A stretch of 64,000 nucleotides of DNA from assembly GCF_002514735.1 (NCBI RefSeq), contig NZ_KZ300477.1:435879-499878 (forward strand). Direction: 5' to 3'. This document shows, piece after piece, positions 54,996 through 63,718 of the stretch. The notes under the pieces were generated by a model. That model did not search any database and had not been told where the DNA came from. It worked only from the letters and a program-made list of their open reading frames with translations. A program made the position numbers and the translations under genes. Source of the stretch: Sediminicola luteus. Lineage in GTDB: Bacteria > Bacteroidota > Bacteroidia > Flavobacteriales > Flavobacteriaceae. The first letter of the stretch is position 1; every line of letters begins with the position of its first letter.

Positions 54996-57900
54996 TTAAT
55001 ATTTAATACTACCAACTTCAAGTTCATCTTCCTCTTTATCCAATCTTAATATTTTAATTTTTTTCTTTTCATTAGATTTTCCATAATCTGTAAAAATGGA
55101 AACCTTTAAAATTGTAGGTCCAGATATCTTTTGGATATTATCGGAATAGTAATCTGCAAGAATTCTATACTCTCCCTTATTAGCATTTTTCAGCATAAAC
55201 TCTTCTGGCCCATATCCTTCGGTCATATCCTCCGAAATTCGACCACCAATCTTTGTTAAGTTGTTTTTATAATATGCTTTTTCTTTTGTAGGGTCAATAA
55301 CCCAAAGATCAATATCGGTATCGTTATGGTTCCAGTCAATTACAATTCTTATATCAACAGGAATTTCTTTAAACTTATTTTTTATCTCCTTTCTAAGCTT
55401 TAGCCTTTTAGAATATTTGTTAACTAATCTTGATAATTCAATATAGGCGATTTGCTCAATTCCATTAAACCGCTCATCTTCGTCTTTAACCAATAATTGG
55501 CCTTCATATAAAAGATACAAAAGATCGAAACTCTCTTTAATTTTGCCCAGTTGTTCATAAACTAATGCCAAATCCCTATACGATTGTGGTTCCTCAGGTC
55601 GCAGTTCCAATACTTTTTCATAAACAATCGATGCCAATTCATACTCTTCAAAGTATTCTAGTTTATAAGCTAAGGCCTTCAAAAGTTCATGGTTATTCAA
55701 TTCAACTTCCATTAAATTGGTTAGAATAGTAATAGCATAGTCAGTACTGCCCCTTTGATCAAAGAAATCAGATACATCCAAATAAAAAGAAGGGCTATTG
55801 GAATAATCGTTTCTTATATCTAAGTATTTTTTATAGGCCAATTCAATACTTTCTTGCTGTTCCAGAATTTGGATGTACGGTGTTTCTGGATTCCAAGATT
55901 TTAATTCAATCTTATCAGAAATCCTTCTGTTTAATTCTTCAATTTTTTCTTGTTTAACTTCCGAACCATTTTTTGTCGTAATGATTACAACCCCATTTGA
56001 TGCTCTATTACCATAAAGCACAATTGCGTGCATAGCTTTTAATACTTGTATACCATTAATGTCCTCTGGTTTTAACTCCTGAATAGGATTACCCATAACT
56101 GGAACTCCATCAACTACATAAAGTGGACCATTTTCCCCTGTAATTGAACTATTCCCACTTTGTTTAACCGCATTCTTAGAACTAATATCCCCAGAATTCT
56201 GGGTTATCTGAATACCTGCCACATTTCCCTGCAATGATTCTGAAACAACTGTGCTAATAGAATACCCAACAGCTTTTCTTTCTCTTTGGATACCCATTGA
56301 AGTGACCACTACCTCTTCTAAAGCTTGAGAACTTTCTTCCAATACGATGGAAATTCTATTTGTTTCACTGATAACAAAACTAGCTGGCTTAAACCCAATG
56401 TATGAAAAGGTTAATTCATCTTCACTTTCAGCATTTATCAAAAAATTACCGTCAAAATCGGTTGTTGTACCATTGTCACTACCTTTTACAATTACATTTA
56501 CTCCAGGGAGCGGCCTACTGTCGGCATCTAAAACAGTTCCCGAAACTATTCCCCGTGTAGAATCGACCGTAACAGTATTCCTAGTCGAAATCGTATTATT
56601 GGTCAACGGTCTTGTTTCCCCAGAAAGGTTACTATCATTTGGATTGTTAACGGATCTTGGTAAAGTGCTATGTACCGAACTATCTTTTTTGGGAGATTTC
56701 GTTTTCTTTATCGGATAATTAGTGTTATACCAATCCTGAACAACCCTATATTCATCTAATAAACTCTCCTTTCTAAATTTTAAGGCTTCACTTTTTTCAG
56801 CCTCCTCTTCCTCTAAATTTCCAATTAAATCTTTGTATTCCCCCTTTAACTCATTTGGCGGTTCAATACGATAACGGACATAATCTTCTATCCTATCTAA
56901 TATCAACATAGAGGTGTAATCCGTAATCAAATGATATTCTTTTCCATGAGAGATTATGTGTTCCTTGTTCTCCTTTTTATCTAGATTTAAATAATTCAAT
57001 TTTTGTTTTGCCCATAATCTTCTAACCAATTGATTATTCTGACTTTTTTGAATAGGCACCTTTACGCGCTCCGTAATTTTCCCTTGATAACCGAATAACA
57101 ACTCCAACTCAGTGTTCTTTCTAAATCGTCCGCTTACAGAAAAATTTTCATGAACGTTAGTCCTTGTTTTGGGGTATAACTCAAAGACTGCCTTGTTAGA
57201 AACAACTCCTAAATACTGAAACGTTTCACTTTTAAGTGCTTTTACAGCTTCTTTATAAGGCATATTAACCATATTCACATAGCTACCACCCGAAGCTGTT
57301 GCAATGCTTTCTAACAACTCGTGATTTGCAGAAATACTTGAATTTATTGTATAAACCGCCTTTTTGTATATTTTGGGAAAATTTCCAAGATTACTTAGTC
57401 CATCGGAAAACAATAAAATCTCATCTGATTTAGAATGCCTACCCAATACGTTAAAGGAGGTTCCGCCATCGTACGTAATCTTTTCAATGGTATTTTTAAG
57501 TTGTTCCCAATCACCGTTTTTTATTCGAACAATGGTTCTTTCGAGTATCGAATTACTGAAAGAAATGAACTCAATCTCAACATCTCTTAGATATTCCAAA
57601 TAGGCCCCCAATACTTCTAACTCTGATTTTAACTTTCTGGATTTCTGAGAGTAAGAAGCATCCCATAATAAAGTAATTCTTTTGGGTTTTGGTTTTAGTC
57701 TTGACTTGGTTTTAATCTTGTCTGTAATATGGAAGTAATCCCTATAGGTCATCAAACTGGAAGAATTGTTGAAACTGGGGATTTCAATAACTACTGGATT
57801 TTTTGGTTTATGGTTTACCAACTGTGTATCTGCCAGGAAAAAACCGTTTTTCTCTTTGAAAAAAAAGTTTTTATAAATCGAGTTTATTACCTTGGGCATG

Positions 57901-58442
57901 TCCTGACTTTTGTAAACCTCTATTTTAATTGAAAAAAAATCCAATGAATCCTTTAGTCCTAAAGGCAGTTCATAAATATGATTTTGGTCAAAAGTCGCTA
58001 ACTCTTGCTCAAAGCTTAAAACTATGCGTTTATACTTTTTGGGTAGTATAGGATACACTCTTGCTTTGTAGTTGTTCCCTTCGGTCTTTTCCAAAAAGGC
58101 AGGATCAATATTTTGTCTCACAGTACTTTCAAAAGCTACACGTGCCAACTCTTTTTCTACCACCACCGCATTTCTTAGGGTTCCATTTACTTCCATTGCA
58201 AAATGAGATACTGCTTGCCCTTCGCCAAGAGGAAATTCTAATTCCCCTTCAAGGGTACGATCCAGCCCATTGTAAAACTGCATATCATAAGTAGTTCGAG
58301 CAAAATTCCCTACAATACTGACATCGATTTCCAATTTGGCTAGTTTCAGGGAAATTGAATCCTTTGTTTTAAGTTGAATAGGCTCCTGTGCTAAAACTTT
58401 AACAACAATAAAAAAGAGGAAAATGAAACTTTTCTTAGGCAT
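54996..58442 (-). CDS. VIT-VWA / carboxypeptidase-regulatory / TonB-plug / TPR / DUF2135 chimeric protein
   Basis: A 1148-residue exported protein (signal peptide 1-19). Domain order: VIT-like (about 20-150); VWA-like (about 250-400, 'LLWDASYSQKS', 'ILLFSDGLSNLGN'); CarboxypepD_reg-like (about 632-705, 'GIVSGTVLDADSRPLPGVNV'); TonB receptor plug (about 710-825, ending 'ASNGVVIITTKNG'); TPR-like helices (about 870-1025); and DUF2135 (about 1040-1135, 'DTDIDLWVIDPT'). The TonB barrel is missing. The gene is clearly more AT-rich than its neighbours, suggesting transfer. Confidence 0.85.
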   Translation of the reverse strand: MPKKSFIFLFFIVVKVLAQEPIQLKTKDSISLKLAKLEIDVSIVGNFARTTYDMQFYNGLDRTLEGELEFPLGEGQAVSHFAMEVNGTLRNAVVVEKELARVAFESTVRQNIDPAFLEKTEGNNYKARVYPILPKKYKRIVLSFEQELATFDQNHIYELPLGLKDSLDFFSIKIEVYKSQDMPKVINSIYKNFFFKEKNGFFLADTQLVNHKPKNPVVIEIPSFNNSSSLMTYRDYFHITDKIKTKSRLKPKPKRITLLWDASYSQKSRKLKSELEVLGAYLEYLRDVEIEFISFSNSILERTIVRIKNGDWEQLKNTIEKITYDGGTSFNVLGRHSKSDEILLFSDGLSNLGNFPKIYKKAVYTINSSISANHELLESIATASGGSYVNMVNMPYKEAVKALKSETFQYLGVVSNKAVFELYPKTRTNVHENFSVSGRFRKNTELELLFGYQGKITERVKVPIQKSQNNQLVRRLWAKQKLNYLNLDKKENKEHIISHGKEYHLITDYTSMLILDRIEDYVRYRIEPPNELKGEYKDLIGNLEEEEAEKSEALKFRKESLLDEYRVVQDWYNTNYPIKKTKSPKKDSSVHSTLPRSVNNPNDSNLSGETRPLTNNTISTRNTVTVDSTRGIVSGTVLDADSRPLPGVNVIVKGSDNGTTTDFDGNFLINAESEDELTFSYIGFKPASFVISETNRISIVLEESSQALEEVVVTSMGIQRERKAVGYSISTVVSESLQGNVAGIQITQNSGDISSKNAVKQSGNSSITGENGPLYVVDGVPVMGNPIQELKPEDINGIQVLKAMHAIVLYGNRASNGVVIITTKNGSEVKQEKIEELNRRISDKIELKSWNPETPYIQILEQQESIELAYKKYLDIRNDYSNSPSFYLDVSDFFDQRGSTDYAITILTNLMEVELNNHELLKALAYKLEYFEEYELASIVYEKVLELRPEEPQSYRDLALVYEQLGKIKESFDLLYLLYEGQLLVKDEDERFNGIEQIAYIELSRLVNKYSKRLKLRKEIKNKFKEIPVDIRIVIDWNHNDTDIDLWVIDPTKEKAYYKNNLTKIGGRISEDMTEGYGPEEFMLKNANKGEYRILADYYSDNIQKISGPTILKVSIFTDYGKSNEKKKIKILRLDKEEDELEVGSIKY

Positions 58443-58522
58443 AGAATGGTTGGTTTGGGTTGAGTAATATAAACTACAACTTGAAATTACTGATTAATTC
58501 TCTTTTCCAATAAAAATAATCG

Positions 58523-58684
58523 CATCTTTGCCCCTATCATAGAAAACCAAAAACGAAATACCCATGTTATATAGTTCAATTCACATATCACAGATTTTAG
58601 CCTTAGGCAGGTTTCATTTGGATGGGTAATTACGATAAAGCGTAAAGCGAACTAAAGCGTCCAAGAAATTGGGCGCTTTTTTTT
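58523..58684 (+). ncRNA. Short promoter-miniORF-terminator unit A
   Basis: CATCTTTG (58523-58530) resembles a -7 box. A 21-codon frame (58564-58629) follows, then an 11-bp terminator AAAGCGTCCAA / TTGGGCGCTTT with eight T (58654-58684). The frame encodes no recognisable peptide. Either a leader peptide or a small RNA is possible. Confidence 0.45.
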
Positions 58685-58857
58685 CGCCCAGTAAGCCATA
58701 CCGCAAAACCCTACAAAAAATGCCTATTGAAGTCTAAGCAAATAAACCTCAGTCCATTAGCAATAATGGTGGTTCTCCGTAAGCTAACGGACAGGGACTC
58801 TATTGTCTTGTTTTTAGCGTAATGAATTGATTTACAGCGTTTTATTTTTGTTTTTCA

Positions 58858-59067
58858 TTTGCATACTTCCAAAAAGGGTCATAGGTTTGCACCGCAATTA
58901 AGCACCACAAAAAAGTATTAAAGCGAATGTTTGTATTACCATCACAATCAAAGAAGTATACCAGACTAGGTCTTGTTATACCTAAGCTTCGCGACTACTT
59001 CCATACTTTATAATCCATTTCTTAAGTATAGGGGAGTCCGAAGCCAAAACGTTTCGGGCTTTTTTTA
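58858..59067 (+). ncRNA. Short promoter-miniORF-terminator unit B
   Basis: TTTG (58858-58861), 20-nt spacer, TAGGTTTG (58882-58889) and then CACC: a strong promoter match. A 28-codon frame (58927-59013) overlaps a self-complementary TATACC..GTTATA region, and a CCGAA/TTCGG terminator follows (59035-59067). The rest of 59068-59256 holds an AGCATCAT/ATGATGCT hairpin (near 59096) before the PcfJ-like gene. Confidence 0.5.
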
Positions 59068-59256
59068 TCTAAAGTCCCACCGACAAGCATCATACTATTA
59101 AAATGATGCTAGGCGGGAAGCCCAATTTCCAAGTTATCGAAACCCGAATTTCCGGTTCCTGATCCAAGGGGTCGGCCTAATCGAATATGCCAAAATCTAT
59201 GCGGATACAATCCCATGGCTTTACATAAATCAGCAACCGTGTAAAGAGCCGAAATC

Positions 59257-60597
59257 ATGAAAACTTTAAGAACCCAAATAAAGACTAGGGAGAGTGCCTT
59301 TGTACAACTCGTTGAAGAACTCTATGCGGCAGACCATGCCGCGGTTAGGGCTTCGGGTACCATGACCGCTATGCTCCAAGAGTTCTTTTCAAAAACCAGC
59401 AAAACAAGTAACCCTTACCAAAGGGAGGTGTTTAGACAGCTTTTGCTGCATACCTACAACCAAAAATGTTATGCCCTTTTGCGTCAATACCTATATGTAA
59501 ACGTATTGTATAACATCAGTTGTTTGGGGAACCATTTGGTTCGCGAAGTGGTGGAATGGAAAAATACCGAGATCGATGCCGAACATCAGGTACGTGCCCT
59601 GATCCGACACTGTTTTGCCACCTATGAGGTGCCCTTGTTTATGGAACGCGCCTTTTTTTCGGAGAATAGGATCCATATGCTGTGGTACGTACAATTGGGT
59701 AGGGGAAATAGCGTAAAAGGTCTTTCCCAATTTCCGGTGGAATTTACCCATAAAATGGCCCACATTTTTCGAAACGCTCCCGAAGGTTTGGGGGTTGGTC
59801 GAGCCATTCGGTTTGCCCAAGCCATGGGGTATGGCGCCTCTAAAGACACGGCCTTAGCCCTTTGCAATACCTTTTTGGGACAGTTTTTGGATGAAAATGA
59901 AGCTTTTTGGAGCGAGGTAATCCTTTTTTTTGCCAAAGAAGACAAACTAATCGCCCGCGAAATGTGCCTTATGCTTGACTATTTGGCCGAACACCCAACA
60001 ACACGGCTAAAAGGCACTACATACCGTAGGCTGCATAAGCAAAGTAGGGCCTGGAAAAAGCAACGCAATCTCTTGGCCCAAAGTGGTGCGGACTGGCAGG
60101 GATCCGGTATTAGACCGCTGCAACACGAAACGGAGCTTGATGGTAGTCCCGTAACCTACCAGACCCTAGAGCTACAGCATGTTGCGGCCCTTTATGAAGA
60201 AGGGGATATTATGCAGCACTGTGTTGCCGAATACGAAGCGGAATGCAAAAGCGGTGAAAGCGCCATTTTCTCTTTGCAAAGGAAAGGCCAAAATGGAGAA
60301 ACCAAGCGATTGGCCACGGTTGAAGTAGCCTTGCCCCAAAAGGAGCTGGTTCAGATCCAGGGTAGGTTTAACACCGACCCTACGGCCGAGACCCTAGCAA
60401 TGATCGATCAATGGATGGTTCAATCGCAGCTACAATGGCCCGAAGACAGGACGATGGATGCGGCCTTAACCCACCCTTTGGAAGAAGGGGGCATAGAGAG
60501 GCCAATGGACACAAACGGAACCGGAGAAGCCTTGATCGCTATAATCAAGGTAGTTTTTTGGATCCTTTACTTCCTTTTCAGGATGTCACAAACATAA
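59257..60597 (+). CDS. PcfJ-like domain protein
   Basis: A 446-residue protein. The C-terminal part (about 300-390) has the PcfJ pattern: 'DIMQHCVAEYEAECKSGESA' followed by a basic strand and 'VQIQGRFNTDPTAETLAMID'. PcfJ-like proteins were first noted on conjugative plasmids, with unknown biochemistry. Residues 1-300 are helical. A hydrophobic tail (about 420-443, 'LIAIIKVVFWILYFLFRM') could anchor it in the membrane. It lies 49 bp upstream of rtcB in the same direction. Confidence 0.75.
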   Translation: MKTLRTQIKTRESAFVQLVEELYAADHAAVRASGTMTAMLQEFFSKTSKTSNPYQREVFRQLLLHTYNQKCYALLRQYLYVNVLYNISCLGNHLVREVVEWKNTEIDAEHQVRALIRHCFATYEVPLFMERAFFSENRIHMLWYVQLGRGNSVKGLSQFPVEFTHKMAHIFRNAPEGLGVGRAIRFAQAMGYGASKDTALALCNTFLGQFLDENEAFWSEVILFFAKEDKLIAREMCLMLDYLAEHPTTRLKGTTYRRLHKQSRAWKKQRNLLAQSGADWQGSGIRPLQHETELDGSPVTYQTLELQHVAALYEEGDIMQHCVAEYEAECKSGESAIFSLQRKGQNGETKRLATVEVALPQKELVQIQGRFNTDPTAETLAMIDQWMVQSQLQWPEDRTMDAALTHPLEEGGIERPMDTNGTGEALIAIIKVVFWILYFLFRMSQT

Positions 60598-60601
60598 AAA
60601 C

Positions 60602-60631
60602 GGAGATGGGTCATGAAAATGATCCATCTCC
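60602..60631 (+). promoter_or_regulatory. Perfect intercistronic RNA hairpin between the PcfJ-like gene and rtcB
   Basis: GGAGATGGGTCAT pairs with ATGATCCATCTCC around a GAAA tetraloop (13 bp, one G-U). No T-run follows, so it is not a standard terminator. It is 15 bp before the rtcB start and could control processing or translation of rtcB. Confidence 0.75.
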
Positions 60632-60646
60632 TAAAAATGAAATCAA

Positions 60647-62038
60647 ATGGGAAAAAAATTAAGTGGAAAAGACCTGATAAAATTGGGCTTTCCTAAAAAC
60701 AATAGTATCAACATAACCTTAGGTCAGATCAACCGCTATCATAAAAGAAAAAAGAAAAATCAAATACTAGCGGAAGCCAAGGAAGTTTTACTGAACCCAG
60801 CCCAATACAAAGAAGATGGTGTTTGGGGTAAAATTGCCGAAAGTTTACTTGATCCGGTGGTGGTAAAAAAGCAACAGCTAAACCCGGTTCGGGCACCTTT
60901 TCACATTTTTGGTGAAAACGAGATCGAGCCCCAAGCCATATACCAATTGTACGATGCACTGAAACTACCCGTTTCGGTTGCAGGGGCCTTAATGCCCGAT
61001 GCACATAGTGGCTATGGCTTACCCATTGGAGGTGTTTTGGCCACCAAAAATGCCGTAATACCTTATGGGGTTGGGGTAGACATTGGGTGTCGGATGTGTT
61101 TAACGGTATATCCTATCCCAATCTCCTACCTGGAAGGTAAAAAACAGCAATGGTCCAACTTTTTGGCCGAACATACCAAATTCGGAATGCGGGAAACCCA
61201 TGCCATAAAACATGACCACCCCATTTTCGAAAGGGAAGAATTCAAAACCATTCCTTTGGTAAAACGGCTAAAAGACAAAGCCTATAAACAGTTGGGCACC
61301 TCGGGTGGTGGCAACCATTTCGTAGAATTCGGTAAGGTGAGTATTACCGACACCCAAAACGAATGGGGCCTAGACCCGGGAGACTATGTAGGTATATTAT
61401 CGCATAGTGGATCTCGGGGCTTAGGGGCACAAATTGCCAAACACTATACCTATTTGGCAAGCAAGCAATGTCCGCTACCCCAAAAAGTACAGCATTTGGC
61501 TTGGTTAGATCTAAACACCCACGATGGCCAAGAATATTGGTTAGCCATGAATTTAGCCGGCGATTATGCCAAAGCCTGTCATGACGATATACATGCCCGT
61601 TTGTCAAAACTAATCGGTTCTAAGCCACTGGTTACCATAGAAAACCATCACAATTTTGCTTGGAAACAAGAAGTGAACGGGCAAGAATGTATCGTGCACC
61701 GAAAAGGGGCTACCCCTGCTGCCAAAGGAGAATTGGGTATAATTCCGGGTTCCATGACGGCCCCGGGTTATATCGTTCACGGATTGGGTAATGAACGCTC
61801 GCTAAACTCGGCCTCACACGGGGCCGGCCGACTATTGTCGCGTAGAAAGTGTAAGGAAACCTTAACCCATAGTGCCTTTAAAAAACAACTCGAGGTGCAT
61901 GGGGTAAGCTTAATCGGTGGCGGTATTGACGAGGCACCAATGGCCTATAAGGATATTACCAAAGTAATGGCCAACCAACAGAATCTAGTGGAGGTCATTG
62001 GCAGCTTTACACCCAAATTAGTCCGTATGGACCATTAA
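60647..62038 (+). CDS. rtcB: RtcB-family RNA ligase
   Basis: A 463-residue GTP- and Mn-dependent ligase joining RNA 3'-phosphate or cyclic phosphate ends to 5'-OH ends. Metal and catalytic blocks are present: 'GVGVDIGCRMCL' (Asp/Cys, about 145), 'GTSGGGNHFVEFG' (about 220), 'LSHSGSRGLG' (about 250), 'IENHHNFAW' (about 335) and the guanylated His in 'SHGAGRLLSRRK' (about 390). Pairing with prfH marks it as an RtcB2-type ribosome-repair ligase rather than the archease-linked type. Confidence 0.95.
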   Translation: MGKKLSGKDLIKLGFPKNNSINITLGQINRYHKRKKKNQILAEAKEVLLNPAQYKEDGVWGKIAESLLDPVVVKKQQLNPVRAPFHIFGENEIEPQAIYQLYDALKLPVSVAGALMPDAHSGYGLPIGGVLATKNAVIPYGVGVDIGCRMCLTVYPIPISYLEGKKQQWSNFLAEHTKFGMRETHAIKHDHPIFEREEFKTIPLVKRLKDKAYKQLGTSGGGNHFVEFGKVSITDTQNEWGLDPGDYVGILSHSGSRGLGAQIAKHYTYLASKQCPLPQKVQHLAWLDLNTHDGQEYWLAMNLAGDYAKACHDDIHARLSKLIGSKPLVTIENHHNFAWKQEVNGQECIVHRKGATPAAKGELGIIPGSMTAPGYIVHGLGNERSLNSASHGAGRLLSRRKCKETLTHSAFKKQLEVHGVSLIGGGIDEAPMAYKDITKVMANQQNLVEVIGSFTPKLVRMDH

Positions 62039-62041
62039 AAC

Positions 62042-62086
62042 AGATGCCGGATGATGTTGATAGCAGCTTATCCGGCATCTTTATTT
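62042..62086 (+). terminator. Hairpin (attenuator-like) between rtcB and prfH
   Basis: AGATGCCGGAT / ATCCGGCATCT (11 bp, 17-nt loop) followed by TTATTTA. It lies fully inside the 55-bp gap, so it may partly terminate and lower prfH expression relative to rtcB. Confidence 0.65.
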
Positions 62087-62093
62087 AAGAACA

Positions 62094-62798
62094 ATGAAAA
62101 CAAAAATCATACAAATTACCGCAGGCCGAGGCCCTGAGGAATGTTGTTGGGTAGTGGCCCAAGTCGTAAAACATTTTAATCAAAATCTAAAGGATGCCGG
62201 TATCACTGCACATCTTTTACATAGGGTTTCCGGCAATGAAAATGGAGCCTTACGATCGGTTACCCTTCAATTACAGGGGAATGAATTAGATACTTTTTTG
62301 AGTACATGGTTAGGTACCATACAATGGATAGGAAAATCGAACTATAGAAAATTCCACAAACGAAAGAATTGGTTTATTGGCATTTTCGAAATCGAAAGTA
62401 ATCCGCCAATCCGATTAACCTTGGATCAAATAAGGTATCAAGCCATACGGAGTTCCGGTCCGGGTGGGCAACATGCCAACAAGGTAAGTTCGGCGGTGCG
62501 TGCCACCCACCTCAAAACCGGGCAAAGCGTTTTGGTATCGGACACCAGGTCACAACATCAAAACAAAAAAATAGCCCTGGAACGATTACAAAACAAGCTC
62601 AACCTGTACCAAAACGAAATGTTGAAAAGCCAGGCTCAAAATCAATGGGAGAACCATCTCGATCTAGCGCGGGGGAATCCGATCCGGGTTTTTACCGGAA
62701 CCGATTTTAAGGCCATTAAAAAGAAAAAAAGCTATAAAGCAAAACGACGGCAACTTAAACATGAATTGCGTAGATCAAATGATCGGTATTCCGAATAA
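62094..62798 (+). CDS. prfH: PrfH-type release factor homologue
   Basis: A 234-residue class I release-factor homologue. The GGQ motif is in 'RSSGPGGQHANKVSSAVRAT' (about 123), and the ending is Lys/Arg-rich. It lacks the codon-recognition domain of RF1/RF2. The family is found beside RtcB and is reported to release peptides from ribosomes cut in the 16S decoding centre, so RtcB can reseal them. This is established for related systems; here it is inferred from gene order. Confidence 0.92.
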   Translation: MKTKIIQITAGRGPEECCWVVAQVVKHFNQNLKDAGITAHLLHRVSGNENGALRSVTLQLQGNELDTFLSTWLGTIQWIGKSNYRKFHKRKNWFIGIFEIESNPPIRLTLDQIRYQAIRSSGPGGQHANKVSSAVRATHLKTGQSVLVSDTRSQHQNKKIALERLQNKLNLYQNEMLKSQAQNQWENHLDLARGNPIRVFTGTDFKAIKKKKSYKAKRRQLKHELRRSNDRYSE

Positions 62799-62839
62799 CA
62801 CGCATTAAAGGGGCCACTAACATAATAAATGACCCACAA

Positions 62840-63064
62840 TTTGGAAAAACCCTGAAAATCAACCCATATTTGCACCTGAAATGAAAAATACTAGAGTACA
62901 TAACAAACCTGGAGCACTGTTTAGTCAGTGTGACTATTGCCATTTAAAGGAATTATTATGGCGGAAGGGACGTAATGTGTCTAGTGTAAATGGGTTTATC
63001 TCTTGACTTAAAACCATCTTGACACAACATAAAAGCGTCCAATGAGAATTGGGCGCTTTTTTTA
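62840..63064 (+). ncRNA. Short promoter-miniORF-terminator unit C
   Basis: TTTG (62840-62843), 21 nt, CATATTTG (62865-62872), then CACC. A 41-codon frame (62881-63006, with a CDYC motif) is followed by terminator AAAAGCGTCCAA..TTGGGCGCTTTT (63031-63064). The terminator core is the same GCGTCCAA/TTGGGCGC stem as unit A; the rest of the sequence is not similar. Confidence 0.45.
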
Positions 63065-63339
63065 TTGGCTCCGCCAAAAGGGTTTATTGCCTTAAGGCAT
63101 ACCTCGTGTCCTGATTTCGATAGCTAATGGAACTATCGGGATAGTACCGGGGTAGTTTACTGAAAATTCTAAATATATGAGTGAAATATAAAAATACATA
63201 CTAAGGATAGTTGATACCGGAAACCATTGTACATCAATCGATTGCAAACGGGTCGGGAATCTGCATAAAGCGGACCGCCCCACTATGGTCTAAATTCAAC
63301 TTAAATATCTGATTTTCAGTATTTTATATTCGTTTTTTC

Positions 63340-63634
63340 TTGTATAATTAAAAATAGGTTTCATATTTGCACCGTCGAAAACGAACAGAAGTTATCCCTA
63401 TGATAACTTCATTCAAGTAAAGACAAAAACGAAAACCAATCCCTATGCTGGCCTGCCTATCGGCCACTTAGGAATATTGAAAAATTAAAAACGAAGCGAT
63501 GCTATTATTCAGTAGTTATTTTAAAAGCCAATTGATCGAAAGCGGGTCAATAGCTATGCTTCGGTTCTTTCCATAAAGGGCTACACCTTTACTAAAGATC
63601 CGAAGCACCAAAACCAAGTGTTTCGGATTTTTTT
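63340..63634 (+). ncRNA. Short promoter-miniORF-terminator unit D
   Basis: TTG (63340-63342), exactly 19 nt, CATATTTG (63362-63369), then CACC. A 25-codon frame (63499-63576) lies within a long inverted repeat (CGAAGC..GCTATT / AATAGC..GCTTCG, 63492-63563). The terminator 63598-63634 (ATCCGAAGCAC / GTGTTTCGGAT, T-run) resembles that of unit B. The frame may therefore be RNA structure rather than a peptide. Confidence 0.5.
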
Positions 63635-63718
63635 GTTTCCCCTAGGGGTTCTCCTTAAAAAATCCAACAAAACCACATGCTGGGCCATTTGCCTGTTGGC
63701 ATGTACAAGAAGAATGTA

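Noticed and set aside
54996-58442. TonB-dependent (SusC-like) receptor
   Set aside because: Only the regulatory and plug domains are present; there is no barrel and no SusD partner.
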